From: DASUPK01 sp963744105
Lineage (GTDB): Bacteria; Actinomycetota; Thermoleophilia; Solirubrobacterales; 70-9
Assembly: GCA_963744105.1 (NCBI GenBank)
Contig: CAVUSJ010000001.1
Location: 62,001-126,000, forward strand
Direction: 5' to 3'
DNA: 64,000 bases
A program made the translations under genes and the position numbers. The notes below the pieces were generated by a model. The model ran no database searches and was not told where the DNA came from. It saw only the letters and a program-made list of their open reading frames with translations. Shown here piece by piece: positions 1-8,835 of this stretch; position 1 is the stretch's first letter, and each line of letters begins with the position of its first letter.

Positions 1-570
1 GGCCTGCTCACCGACCTGGCCGCGACGGCCAGCAGCTCCGTGCCGGTCGGCACCAACTTCTCCGCGCTCCTCGACACGTTCGAGAAGACCCAGGGCTTCC
101 AGAGCCTGATGAACTTCATCTACAACACGACCGGCTCGGTCAACGGCTTCGACTCCTACGGCCACTTCCAGCGGTCGAACCTGCAGCTCTCCACCTGCGT
201 CGAGATCGTCGCCACCCCGGCCGGCGGCTGTGAGGCGTTCTTCGGCGCCAACGGCGGCGGCACGACCGGCACCACCACCAAGAAAAAGAAGAAGAAGAAG
301 GCGAGCGCGAAGGTTCACTCGAACTCGCCAATCCCACCGGTGAACGTGCCGAACCTGCAGCAGCTGATCCCGCAGCTCGTGCCGCCGGATGCGACCAGGC
401 CGAACGACTCGGGCTCGGGCTCCGGCTCGTCCACGGGCTCTGACTCCGGCACCACCACGACGACCCCCGACAGCCAGAGCCAGCAGGGCGGCCAGCAGAC
501 GGGCGATCAGACCGTCTCGATGCGGCAGGCCTCGATGTTCCTGCAGTTCCTCCTGGGAGGCGGAGCGTGA
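1..570 (+). CDS. MCE family protein, C-terminal part (5' end outside window)
   Basis: The reading frame is open from the first base, so the N-terminal membrane anchor and MCE/MlaD domain lie upstream. What remains is the helical and low-complexity C-terminal part of an MCE protein. It contains a run of seven lysines (about residues 94-100 of the visible part), then Pro-rich and Ser/Gly/Thr-rich stretches. The TGA overlaps the GTG of the next MCE gene, so the two are probably translationally coupled. The call rests mainly on the operon of MCE genes that follows; the fragment itself has no diagnostic MCE motif. The lysine run is unusual and recurs in other exported proteins of this window. Confidence 0.7.
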   Translation, partial: GLLTDLAATASSSVPVGTNFSALLDTFEKTQGFQSLMNFIYNTTGSVNGFDSYGHFQRSNLQLSTCVEIVATPAGGCEAFFGANGGGTTGTTTKKKKKKKASAKVHSNSPIPPVNVPNLQQLIPQLVPPDATRPNDSGSGSGSSTGSDSGTTTTTPDSQSQQGGQQTGDQTVSMRQASMFLQFLLGGGA

Positions 571-2054
571 GGGGCGGGCGCGTCGGCAGCCTGGCAGCCA
601 GCCCGACGCTCGTCGGGGCCGTGACCGTGCTCGTGGTCGTCGTCGCGGTCTTCCTCTCCTACCAGGCCAATAACGGCCTGCCGTTCGTCCCCACCTACAA
701 GCTCTCCGCCGAGCTGCCCAACGCCGACACCCTCGTGCCCGGCAACGAGGTGCGGATCGGCGGCGTCCGGGTGGGGCAGATCAAGACGGTTGAGCCCGTG
801 ACGGTCAACGACGCTCCCTGCCCCAATGACCCGACCCGCCAGTGCACGAGCGACGTGGCCAAGGTCAGCATGGAGCTCAACAAGGACATCCAGCCGCTGC
901 CGGAGAACTCGACCATCGTCGTCCGGTCGAAGTCCGCCCTCGGGCTCAAGTACCTCGAGCTCAACCGAGGCAACTCCACCAAGGGTTTCGAGCCCGGCGC
1001 GACGATTCCGCTGACCGCCGCGCGGCCTGAGCCGGTCGAGATCGACCAGGTCTTCAACATGTTCGACGACCCGACCCGGGTCGCCATCCAGCAGAACCTG
1101 CTCGAGTTCGGCAACGCGCTGGCGGGGCGCGGGCCGGACCTGAACGAGGCGATCGGGCAGCTCAAGCCGCTCGTCCAGGTGCTGACGCCGGTCATGCGGA
1201 ACCTGGCCGACCCAAACACCGGCCTCGGCAACTTCGTCTCCTCGCTCTCGGCCACCGCGGCCGAGGTCGCGCCGGTGGCCCAGATCCAGGGACAGCTGTT
1301 CGCCGACCTCGACACCACGTTCGCGGCGTTGGCACGGGTGTCGCGGCCGTTCATCCAGGAGTCGATCTCGCGCTCGCCGGCTGCAGAGGACACCGCGATC
1401 GCGACCCTGCCCACGATCCGGCCCTTCCTGGCCAACACGACGAAGCTGTTCGCGGAGCTCCGACCCGGCTTCCACGCCATCGCGCCGGTTCAGAAGGACC
1501 TCGGGAATTCGATCACCAACGGAGTCAAGGCGCTCGCCCTGGCGCCCGCCTTCAACGCCCAGCTCGACCCGACCGCGCAGTCTCTCCTCAACCTGGCCAA
1601 TGACCCGGCCTCGGTGCAGGGCGTCCAGTACCTGACCCAGTTCAACAACGCCCTCGGCCCGCCGCTCAGCTTCATCACCCCGGCCCAGTCGGTCTGCAAC
1701 TACGCCTCGATCCTGTTCAGCAACGCAGCCAGCCTGGCGAGCTACAACGACGGCGTCGCGAACGGCCAGCGATTCATCGTGCTCCAGCCCCCGCTGGCGC
1801 CGGGCAGCGCGATCGGGCCGAGCTCCGCGCCGGCCAACGGCCAGGGCGGCCTCGCGACCAACTTCCTCCACTACAACCCGTATCCGAACACGGCGTCCCC
1901 GGGTCAGACGCGTGAGTGCGAGGCGGGGAACGAGGGCTTCCCTGGCGGGGTGACCATCGGCAACGTCCCGGGCAACCAGGGCATCCACACCTCCGGCCAG
2001 ATTCTCCAGCAGGTCCAGAAGAAGAAGTCCAAGAAGAAGAAGGGCAAGAAGTGA
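567..2054 (+). CDS. MCE family protein (MlaD domain)
   Basis: This 495-residue protein has a short basic N-terminus, one membrane helix (about residues 14-30) and an MCE/MlaD domain (about 39-125) with the typical GNEVRIGGVRVGQI stretch. A long helical region follows, as in actinobacterial Mce proteins, where MCE domains are stacked into a hydrophobic tunnel for lipid passage across the envelope. The C-terminus ends in a lysine-rich tail (KKKSKKKKGKK). The GTG start overlaps the stop of the preceding gene, and its own stop overlaps the GTG of the next. The family assignment is firm; the lipid substrate cannot be read from sequence. Confidence 0.92.
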   Translation: MRGGRVGSLAASPTLVGAVTVLVVVVAVFLSYQANNGLPFVPTYKLSAELPNADTLVPGNEVRIGGVRVGQIKTVEPVTVNDAPCPNDPTRQCTSDVAKVSMELNKDIQPLPENSTIVVRSKSALGLKYLELNRGNSTKGFEPGATIPLTAARPEPVEIDQVFNMFDDPTRVAIQQNLLEFGNALAGRGPDLNEAIGQLKPLVQVLTPVMRNLADPNTGLGNFVSSLSATAAEVAPVAQIQGQLFADLDTTFAALARVSRPFIQESISRSPAAEDTAIATLPTIRPFLANTTKLFAELRPGFHAIAPVQKDLGNSITNGVKALALAPAFNAQLDPTAQSLLNLANDPASVQGVQYLTQFNNALGPPLSFITPAQSVCNYASILFSNAASLASYNDGVANGQRFIVLQPPLAPGSAIGPSSAPANGQGGLATNFLHYNPYPNTASPGQTRECEAGNEGFPGGVTIGNVPGNQGIHTSGQILQQVQKKKSKKKKGKK

Positions 2055-3640
2055 CGGACGGCCAGACGAACAAGCCCGTCCCGTCGCCGCAGAGCAAGGA
2101 CTACGACGAGCGGATCTACCGCAAGGGAAATCCGCCGCACCGGGTCCGCAACGCGCTGATCCTGATCGTGCTGGTCATCATCGGCACCTACCTCGCCTGG
2201 ACGAAGTCGATCCCGTTCCAGAGCCACTTCGAGCTCCACGCCGTCTTCAAGAACGCGGCGAACATCCGCAAGGACTCGCCGGTGCGGATCGCGGGAGTGA
2301 ACGTGGGCAAGGTCGACAGCGTGAAGAGCGTCTGCGAGAACGGGCTCACGGGCAACTGCGCCAGCAACTACTCGGAGGTGACCTTCACCGTCGACGACAA
2401 CGGGCAGCCGGTCCACAGCGACGCCCAGGTCGAGATCCGGCCGCGGATCTTCCTCGAGGGCAACTTCTTCCTCGACGTCAGTCCGGGCAGCCCCAGCGCG
2501 CACTCGCTCTCGAGCGGCGACACGATCCCCGTAACCCAGACCTCGACCGCGGTCCAGCTGGACCAGATCCTCACCTCGCTCCAGGCCCCCGACCGAGCCA
2601 ACCTGCAGAAGCTGCTCCAGGGCTACGGCCAGGCGCTGATCCACAAGCCCAGCGCCGCCGACGACGTGACGCAGGATCCGGAGGTCCAGGGACTGACCGC
2701 CGCCCAGGCGATCAACAAGTCCTTCGACTACGGTCAGACGGCCGCCAGGGACGCGGCGATCGTCAACGAGGCGCTGCTCGGCACCTCCCAGCACGACCTG
2801 TCCACGTTGCTCGCCGGCCAGGCGAGGGTGTTCGGCGCGCTCACCTCGCACGAGTCCCAGCTGCAGGGGCTGGTCAGCAACTTCAACACGGTGACCGGCG
2901 CCCTCGCCTCCGAGTCGGCGAACCTGGAGCGGACGATCAAGCTGCTCGGCCCGACTCTGCGGATCGCCGAGCCGTCGCTGCGGCACACCAATTCGACCCT
3001 CCCGTTCCTGCGAACCTTCGCCCTGGACCTCACGCCCGGCGTCCGCGAGCTCCCGGCCACGATCGCGGCCTCGCAGCCCTGGCTGGATCAGACCGCCGCG
3101 CTGCTCCAGCCGAGCGAGCTCGGGTTCGTGGCGCACCAGCTGCGCCTGGCGGCGCCGGGCTCGGCGAAGGCCGCCGCGGACGGCCGCGGATTGTTCTCCC
3201 AGATCGGGCTGACGAGCGGCTGCGTGGACAACGTGCTGCTGCCCGCCGGCAACGTGGTCCTGAACGACTCGGGCACGGGCTACAACTTCAACACCGGGGT
3301 CGAGAACTTCAAGGAGTTCGGCTACGCGGTGGCCGACCTCGCCGGCGAGAGCGCCTCCTTCGACGGCAACGGCCCGTACCTGCGCTTCTTCTCCGCCGGC
3401 GGCCCGGTGCCGGCCGGCGGCCCGGTTCCGAACCAGCGGGCGTCGATTCCGGGCGGCACCCCCGGGCGAGACGCGCTCTGGTCCGGGAGCGCGGTGCCCG
3501 GCGGCCCGATCGGGACCCGCCCGGTCGCCTCCGCGACGCCGCCCTTCCGCACCGACGTCGCCTGCCAGAACAACCCCATCCCCGACCTGAACGGGCCGGC
3601 GGCCGCGCAGGGCCCGCCGGATCCCGCCCCGTACCCATGA
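2051..3640 (+). CDS. MCE family protein (MlaD domain)
   Basis: I place the start at the GTG overlapping the previous stop (GTGA). This gives 529 residues with a cytoplasmic N-terminus, a membrane helix at about 34-50 and an MCE domain at about 60-150 (KDSPVRIAGVNVGKV). A helical region and a Pro/Gly-rich C-terminus follow. An in-frame ATG further upstream lies inside the preceding gene and would add residues unlike any MCE protein. It is the third consecutive MCE paralogue, and such proteins probably form a hetero-oligomer with their operon partners. Its stop overlaps the next ATG. Confidence 0.92.
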   Translation: MTDGQTNKPVPSPQSKDYDERIYRKGNPPHRVRNALILIVLVIIGTYLAWTKSIPFQSHFELHAVFKNAANIRKDSPVRIAGVNVGKVDSVKSVCENGLTGNCASNYSEVTFTVDDNGQPVHSDAQVEIRPRIFLEGNFFLDVSPGSPSAHSLSSGDTIPVTQTSTAVQLDQILTSLQAPDRANLQKLLQGYGQALIHKPSAADDVTQDPEVQGLTAAQAINKSFDYGQTAARDAAIVNEALLGTSQHDLSTLLAGQARVFGALTSHESQLQGLVSNFNTVTGALASESANLERTIKLLGPTLRIAEPSLRHTNSTLPFLRTFALDLTPGVRELPATIAASQPWLDQTAALLQPSELGFVAHQLRLAAPGSAKAAADGRGLFSQIGLTSGCVDNVLLPAGNVVLNDSGTGYNFNTGVENFKEFGYAVADLAGESASFDGNGPYLRFFSAGGPVPAGGPVPNQRASIPGGTPGRDALWSGSAVPGGPIGTRPVASATPPFRTDVACQNNPIPDLNGPAAAQGPPDPAPYP

Positions 3641-4965
3641 GACGCGCCCTGAGAGCACACCTCCGCGACGTCCTGGCGATCATCGGCCTGGTCCTCGCCG
3701 GCCTGTTCGCGGTCACGGTCATCCTCGTGAACCAGCGCGCGAACCTGCCGAGCTGGGTGCCGGTGATCGGGAACGACTTCTTCCATCTCGAGGCCGACTT
3801 CTCTACCGCGCAGGCCGTGACGCCCGGCCAGGGCCAGTCGGTGGACATCGCCGGCATCAAGGTGGGGGAGGTCTCCGGCGTGCGGCTCGAGGACGGCCAC
3901 GCCGTGGTCAGCATGTCGATCGACAACAAGTACGCGCCGCTGATCCACGAAAACGCCTCCCTGCTCCTGCGGCCGAAGACGGGCCTCAACGACATGGTCG
4001 TCGAGGTCGACCCGGGCACCCAGGCCGCGCCTGAGGTCAAGGAGAACTCGACGGTGCCGCTGGCCTCGACCCAGCCGCAGGTGAACCCGGATGAGATCCT
4101 CGCCTCGCTCGACGCCGACACCCAGCAGTTCCTCAAGCTGCTGCTCGCGAACGGGGCGGAGGCCCTCGATCCGGCCCAGGGACGCGACATCAGGCTGTCG
4201 AACGCCCTGCGCCGCCTCGACCCGTTCGCCCGCGACATCTCCCGGATCGCCGGCGCGCTCGCGGTGAGGCGCCAGAACATCGCCAACTCGATCCACAACT
4301 TCCAGCTTGTGTCCACCGAACTCGGGAACCGCGACCAGGACGTCGTGAACTTCGTGGACTCCTCGAACGCGGTGCTGGCCTCCTTCGCCAAGGAGCAGGC
4401 CTCGATTCGCAGCGCCGTCCAGGAGCTCCCGGGCACGCTCAAGGAGACGAAGGGCGCCCTGAAGAGCGCGAACGACCTGGCGCTGCAGTCCGGCCCGGCG
4501 CTGAAGAAGCTGATCCCGGGGGCCAAGGCGACCGCTCCGGCCCTGAGGGCGCTGCGACCGTTCTTCCAGGAGACCGCCGGCCCGATCCAGAACCAGATCC
4601 GTCCGTTCACGAAGCAGATTGCGAGCCCGGTCCAGCACGTCGCCCAGATCGGCCAGGGCCTTGGCGTCGCCACGCCGGGGCTGAAGGTCGGCTTCACCCG
4701 GCTCAACGACGGCCTCAACGCTCTCGCCTACGACCCGCCCGGCGATGCGCCGGGCTACCTCTTCTTCGTCCCCTGGCTGAACCACGACCTGACCGCCAAT
4801 TACATGCTGCAGGACGCCTACGGGCCGATCCGCCGCGGCCTCGTGCAGGAGAGCTGCGGCACCGCGCAGACGGCCGAGCAGACGCTGCTCGCCGAGCCCT
4901 ACCTGCGCCTCCTCTACCAGCTGACCGGGCAGCCGCGCTCGGCCAAGATCCCGGGATGTAGCTGA
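3637..4965 (+). CDS. MCE family protein (MlaD domain)
   Basis: This 442-residue protein has a membrane anchor at about residues 11-31 and an MCE domain containing GQSVDIAGIKVGEVSGV. A long alpha-helical C-terminal half follows, with many regularly spaced Leu/Ala positions. There is no lipobox, so it appears to be a bitopic membrane protein and not the lipoprotein type (MceE-like). ATG overlaps the preceding TGA, and its own TGA shares one base with the next ATG, which implies tight co-translation with the neighbouring MCE subunits. Confidence 0.92.
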   Translation: MRRALRAHLRDVLAIIGLVLAGLFAVTVILVNQRANLPSWVPVIGNDFFHLEADFSTAQAVTPGQGQSVDIAGIKVGEVSGVRLEDGHAVVSMSIDNKYAPLIHENASLLLRPKTGLNDMVVEVDPGTQAAPEVKENSTVPLASTQPQVNPDEILASLDADTQQFLKLLLANGAEALDPAQGRDIRLSNALRRLDPFARDISRIAGALAVRRQNIANSIHNFQLVSTELGNRDQDVVNFVDSSNAVLASFAKEQASIRSAVQELPGTLKETKGALKSANDLALQSGPALKKLIPGAKATAPALRALRPFFQETAGPIQNQIRPFTKQIASPVQHVAQIGQGLGVATPGLKVGFTRLNDGLNALAYDPPGDAPGYLFFVPWLNHDLTANYMLQDAYGPIRRGLVQESCGTAQTAEQTLLAEPYLRLLYQLTGQPRSAKIPGCS

Positions 4966-6536
4966 TGGGCCAGCGCGCACCGACAGCCGGCCAGATCGCC
5001 GTCGCCGTGGCCTTCGCCTTCTCGTGCTTCGGCCTGCTGCTCTTCCTCTGGACCACCTTCGGCGGTCCCGTGCCCCTGAAGCCCGAGGGTTACCGGGTCA
5101 AGGTCCCGTTCAGCGAGGCAACGCAGCTTGCGCAGGAGTCGGACGTCCGGATCCACAACGTCTCGGTCGGCAAGGTGAAGACGATCACCCTCGAAAACTC
5201 CGGGCCGAACAAGGACCTGGCCGTGGCGACCATCGAGATCGACTCGCGCTACGCGCCGCTCCCGGCCGACACCCGCGCGATGCTGCGCCAGAAGACGCTC
5301 CTCGGCGAAACCTACGTCGAGCTCACCCAGGGGGACGGCAGCGGGCCGAAGCTGGCCGAGGGAGCGACGCTGCCGAGGGCGCAGGTCCAGCCGTCGGTCC
5401 AGCTCGACGAGATCTTCAGGACCTTCGACGCGAAGACGCGGGCTGCCTTCCAGACCTGGATGCAGCAGCTGGCGATAGCGAGCGCGGGGCGGGGCGCGGA
5501 CCTGAACGCCGCGATCGCGAACCTGCCGGTCTTCGCGGAGGACGCCAACAAGGTGCTGCGCGTGCTGGACACCCAACAGGGCGCCGTCCAGCAGTTCGTG
5601 CGCGACACCGGCGAGGTGTTCGGCGCCCTCAGCGAGCGCCAGGGCCAGCTGCAGAGCCTGATCCGGAACTCCGGGATCGTCTTCCACACGACCGCCGTTC
5701 GGAACCAGGACCTCGAGGCCACGTTCCGCGCGCTGCCCACCTTCCTCGACGAGTCAAGGCTCACCCTGAACCGCCTCGACAGCTTCTCCCGCAACGCCAA
5801 CCCGCTGATCACCCAGCTCCACCCATCCGCCAGGCTGCTGAGCGCCAACCTGAAACAGGTCGCGAAGGTGGCGCCGAGCTTCAACAGCTTCTTCATCGGC
5901 CTGAGGAAGGTCGAGAAGCGCGGCCAGACGGGCCTCCCGGCACTCCAGAAGCTGCTCGACACGGACCTGCCGCCCCTGCTGCACGAGGTCACCCCGTTCT
6001 CCAGGCAGATCACCCCGCTCGTCCAGACCATCGGCCGCTACCAGAGCGACGTCACCGGGTTCCTGGGCAACGTCGCCTCCTCGCTGAACGCCACGGGGAC
6101 GATCGAGACCGGCGCCAACATCCACTACATCCGCAGCTCGGCGCCGCTGTCTCCGGATGCCCTCGGCACCTTCACCTCGCACCGGCTCGCCTTCTCGCGG
6201 GCGAACCCGTATCCCGCCCCCAACAGCGCCCTCAAGGTGGCCAACGGGCTCGACACCTTCGACACGACGGCGTGCTCCGGCGGGGTCGGGCTGGTGGCGC
6301 AGCTCAATCCACTCGACAGCTTCTACACGAGTGACCCCTTCTTCAGCAACCGTGCGACCTTCGACACACCCCAGGAGATACTCGACGCGATCAAGAAGTT
6401 CGCCTACGCCGGGGTGAACCCGAGCACGACGGCGGGCTCGTTCCCGACGCCGGCGTGCACCAAGTCGCCGCAGCAGCAGTCGATCGGACAGGTCTCCGAG
6501 CAGAGCGACTACACGCACGTCTACGCCAATCCGTGA
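4965..6536 (+). CDS. MCE family protein (MlaD domain), last in operon
   Basis: This 523-residue protein has an N-terminal membrane helix (about 11-31), an MCE domain with ESDVRIHNVSVGKVKTI, and a helical domain ending in a Ser/Thr/Gln-rich tail without a lysine cluster. It is the last of five consecutive MCE genes. Together with the upstream part outside the window they resemble the mycobacterial arrangement of two YrbE permeases followed by several Mce proteins. About 190 bp without a gene follow. That gap holds a small 6-bp inverted repeat (6592-6606) and probably the promoter of the next gene. Confidence 0.92.
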   Translation: MGQRAPTAGQIAVAVAFAFSCFGLLLFLWTTFGGPVPLKPEGYRVKVPFSEATQLAQESDVRIHNVSVGKVKTITLENSGPNKDLAVATIEIDSRYAPLPADTRAMLRQKTLLGETYVELTQGDGSGPKLAEGATLPRAQVQPSVQLDEIFRTFDAKTRAAFQTWMQQLAIASAGRGADLNAAIANLPVFAEDANKVLRVLDTQQGAVQQFVRDTGEVFGALSERQGQLQSLIRNSGIVFHTTAVRNQDLEATFRALPTFLDESRLTLNRLDSFSRNANPLITQLHPSARLLSANLKQVAKVAPSFNSFFIGLRKVEKRGQTGLPALQKLLDTDLPPLLHEVTPFSRQITPLVQTIGRYQSDVTGFLGNVASSLNATGTIETGANIHYIRSSAPLSPDALGTFTSHRLAFSRANPYPAPNSALKVANGLDTFDTTACSGGVGLVAQLNPLDSFYTSDPFFSNRATFDTPQEILDAIKKFAYAGVNPSTTAGSFPTPACTKSPQQQSIGQVSEQSDYTHVYANP

Positions 6537-6724
6537 GCCGTTTCGGGTGGATCCGGGTGTCGCCACCGACTATTCGGGTAGCGGAATTTCATGCGGAGTA
6601 TCCGCACAACTAAGCCCTTTTTGCTGTGTTAGGTTCAGCAACAGAAGGCAAATCCAAGGGCTGGCGGCAGCTGCAGGCTTTTCGGGTGGCCGTCAGGGAA
6701 ATTGCCCAACGAAAAAGGAGTGGT

Positions 6725-7444
6725 ATGCGTAAGCGCAAGTATCTGATCGGCGCGCTGCTGAGCGTGGTCGGGGCGCTGGTCGTCTCGGGCACTGCTTCCG
6801 CAGCGGTCACCGGTCAGGGCTACACGGTGGCGACGTCGCCGACCAAGCAGGACAAGAAGGTGTTCGGTCCGGTCGGCTCGTTCAAGAACGTGGTCGACAC
6901 CAACTACAGCGGCGGGTTCAGCCCGTTCGGGACTCAGACCGTCCTGACGTTCACCAAGGACGTCAAGTTCACGCCGGGCAACATCCCGCAGTGCAACCTG
7001 AGCGCGATCAACACCGTGCCGCAGTCGAGTGCGGACGCTCAGTGCGCCGCGAGCAAGGTCGGCACCGGTAGCGCCACGATCAACGGCGGCGCTCTCACCG
7101 GCGTGGTGGCCGCCTACAACGGCCAGCCCGTCGGCGGCAGCCCGACCATCGGCCTGCACACGGACGTGCTCGTGGGCGGTGCCTACTCGTTCAGCACCAC
7201 GCTGACCGGTGTGCTCAACACCAGCTCGAACACGCTGACCGTTTCGATCCCGCCCACGGGAACGGCGATCACGCACTTCGAGACGACGATCACCAAGAAG
7301 AAGTCGGGTAAGAAGACGTACTACGTGATGGCCCGCTGCAAGAAGAAGAAGTGGACCAACTCGGAGACCACGACGTTCAACGACGGCTCCAGCACCACGG
7401 CGTCGACGACCCAGAAGTGCAAGCAGAAGCCCAAGAAGAAGTAA
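6725..7444 (+). CDS. Small secreted protein with Cys-flanked lysine-rich C-terminus
   Basis: The start is the ATG preceded by AAAGGAG at a good distance. The 239-residue product begins with a clear Sec signal peptide (MRKRK, hydrophobic core, cleavage near SASA/AVTG). The mature part is Gly/Thr/Ser-rich with no enzymatic motif I recognise. It ends in a CKKKKW motif and a second Cys before a KPKKK tail. A paralogue of nearly the same length and plan is encoded at 14094-14816 on the other strand, sharing FTPGN(I/L)PQC, AASKVGTGS and YYVMARCKKKKW. Function is unknown; a cell-surface or cell-wall-associated role is inference. A strong terminator follows. Confidence 0.85.
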   Translation: MRKRKYLIGALLSVVGALVVSGTASAAVTGQGYTVATSPTKQDKKVFGPVGSFKNVVDTNYSGGFSPFGTQTVLTFTKDVKFTPGNIPQCNLSAINTVPQSSADAQCAASKVGTGSATINGGALTGVVAAYNGQPVGGSPTIGLHTDVLVGGAYSFSTTLTGVLNTSSNTLTVSIPPTGTAITHFETTITKKKSGKKTYYVMARCKKKKWTNSETTTFNDGSSTTASTTQKCKQKPKKK

Positions 7445-7467
7445 GGAACGCTTCCTGCTGAAGCCTG

Positions 7468-7500
7468 AAAGGGGCGGCCCTCGGGCCGCCCCTTTCTTTT
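7468..7500 (+). terminator. Rho-independent terminator
   Basis: A perfect 10-bp GC stem (GGGGCGGCCC / GGGCCGCCCC) extends outward by A-T pairs (AAA/TTT) and runs directly into TTTCTTTT. It lies 24 bp after the stop of the small secreted protein and separates that gene from the cobalamin-riboswitch operon. Confidence 0.93.
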
Positions 7501-7513
7501 GCGTCTTCATCAG

Positions 7514-7549
7514 CCGGCACCTCCTCAGCTTCGCTTCCGGGGGTGCCGG
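7514..7549 (+). repeat. Inverted repeat between terminator and riboswitch
   Basis: CCGGCACC and GGTGCCGG form a perfect 8-bp inverted repeat that can extend to about 11 bp with one G-T pair. It has no T-tract. It could be part of the promoter or operator region of the downstream operon or a second weak termination hairpin. The stretch 7501-7600 otherwise shows only a TAGGAT sequence at 7587-7592, which could be the -10 element of the riboswitch transcript. Confidence 0.5.
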
Positions 7550-7603
7550 GTGAGGGCGCGTCCGCCCTGGCAACCCTGGGCCGGGGTAGGATGCGCATCG
7601 ATA

Positions 7604-7765
7604 TCGGCCGGTGGTCAAGGGAAGTCCGGTGAGAAGCCGGCGCGGTCCCGCCACTGTGACCGGGTCAATGACCAAGGCAATCGCCACTGGGGAGCCACCG
7701 GCTTCCTGGGAAGGCGCCTCGGTCCTCAGCCCGGAAGCCAGGAGACCTGTCCCCGGCCAGCCAAC
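7604..7765 (+). promoter_or_regulatory. Cobalamin (AdoCbl-type) riboswitch
   Basis: The sequence carries the hallmark blocks of a B12 riboswitch in order. These are GGGAAGTCCGGTGAGAAGCC (7619-7638), then GCGGTCCCGCCACTGTGAC (7642-7660), and the B12 box AGCCAGGAGACCTGTCC (7736-7752). Thirty bases later an ATG opens the first of five overlapping genes. The family represses expression when cobalamin is bound, in actinobacteria often by blocking translation initiation. That suits this case, because no terminator hairpin with a T-run lies between the B12 box and the ATG. The identity is firm; the repression mechanism is inferred. Confidence 0.96.
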
Positions 7766-7794
7766 ACGACCCTCGAGGAAGGGGTGGCTCACAG

Positions 7795-8835
7795 ATGAGA
7801 ATCACTGTCTCGATCACGGCGCTCGCAGCGCTGATCGCGTCGCTTGCCGCGCTGCCGGCCGGCGCGAGCGCGAGCGTCGGCGCGGATCTCCGCGTCGTCG
7901 GCCCGAGCGGCCAGCTCGACGACCTCACGCAGTACAGCGACACGACCACGATGCCGACCAGCTCGCAGGCGGAGTGCTTCGGCGCGGGCAGCGGAGGCTC
8001 CGGCCAGGGCGTCGCGGTCAACGGCGCCAACGCCCTCGGCATCGTCGTCGAGGCCGCCAAGAGCCGGAAGCAGCTCAACCCGCTGCTGCTCACCGACACG
8101 TTCGTCTCCCAGGGCTTCGGCCTTGGGGTCTGCGGCATCGGGGGACAGGTGGCCTCGGGTTCGGCCTTCTGGTACACGAAGGTCGATCACGCGGGGCTGC
8201 AGGTCGGCGGTTCGCAGTTCCCGATCCACGGTGGCCAGCAGGTCCTCTGGTACCTGGCCCCGAACTTCCCGCCCCCGGCGGAGCTGGTGCTGAACGCTCC
8301 GGCTCGTGAGCCGATCGGAACGCCGTTCCCGGTGCAGGTGCTCGCCTATGCCGATGACGGCACCGCAACGCCGGCGTCAGGAGCGGTCATCTCGGGCAGC
8401 GGCGCGCCGGTGACGACGGATGCCTCCGGCAACGCCCTCGTCAGCGTCAACGGGACCGGCCCGCGTCAGATCCAGGCCACGCTCGGGGACGACATCCCGA
8501 GCGCGGTCACTCCGATCTGCGCGCTCGACGCGGTCACGGACTGCGCGGCCGAGCGCGGGCGCCTGATCGTCGGCTCCGACGGCGTCGACGACATCAGCGG
8601 AACCCTGGGCGACGATCAGATCAAGCCGCGCTCGGGGGACGACCGGGTTCGCGCCCTGGCCGGCGACGACCGGATCGACGTTCGTGGCGGCGGCAAGGAC
8701 CGCGTCAACTGCGGCGGCGGCACCGATTCGGTCAAGGCCGACAAGCGCGACAAGCTCGCCAAGAACTGCGAGCAGCGCAGCCGCGGCGGCAAGAAGCACA
8801 AGCACCACAAGCACAAGGGGAAGGGCCGGAAGTGA
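7795..8835 (+). CDS. Secreted DUF4430-like protein with Ig-like domain, RTX-like repeats and His/Lys-rich tail
   Basis: This is the first gene behind the cobalamin riboswitch. The 346-residue product has a Sec signal peptide (1-26). Residues 28-155 resemble DUF4430: an NALGIVVEAAKS strand, then a Gly-rich segment and GSAFWYTKV...GGSQFPIHGGQQVLWYL, matching the layout of the next gene's domain. Residues 163-232 look like a bacterial Ig-like domain. Residues 256-318 contain Asp/Gly repeats (GSDGVDDISG, SGDDRVRALAGDDRIDV) like calcium-binding RTX repeats. The C-terminus is KKHKHHKHKGKGRK. DUF4430 is the beta-domain type of transcobalamin, so with this regulation a role in capturing cobalamin outside the cell is likely. 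The stop overlaps the next ATG region. Confidence 0.85.
   Translation: MRITVSITALAALIASLAALPAGASASVGADLRVVGPSGQLDDLTQYSDTTTMPTSSQAECFGAGSGGSGQGVAVNGANALGIVVEAAKSRKQLNPLLLTDTFVSQGFGLGVCGIGGQVASGSAFWYTKVDHAGLQVGGSQFPIHGGQQVLWYLAPNFPPPAELVLNAPAREPIGTPFPVQVLAYADDGTATPASGAVISGSGAPVTTDASGNALVSVNGTGPRQIQATLGDDIPSAVTPICALDAVTDCAAERGRLIVGSDGVDDISGTLGDDQIKPRSGDDRVRALAGDDRIDVRGGGKDRVNCGGGTDSVKADKRDKLAKNCEQRSRGGKKHKHHKHKGKGRK

Noticed and set aside
280..305. Purine-rich AAG/AAA run that looks like a microsatellite
   Set aside because: It is in-frame coding sequence for a lysine run, and similar runs occur in other exported proteins here. No tandem-repeat structure beyond the codon repeat is seen.
507..1988. 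A 493-codon open frame on the minus strand opposite the second MCE gene
   Set aside because: It is antisense to a clear MCE protein, is extremely Arg/Gly/Val-rich and has no recognisable domain. Long antisense frames are expected at this GC content.
6592..6606. Inverted repeat TGCGGA-GTA-TCCGCA after the MCE operon as a terminator
   Set aside because: The stem is only 6 bp and the T-rich stretch begins 11 bases later, which is too weak to call a terminator.
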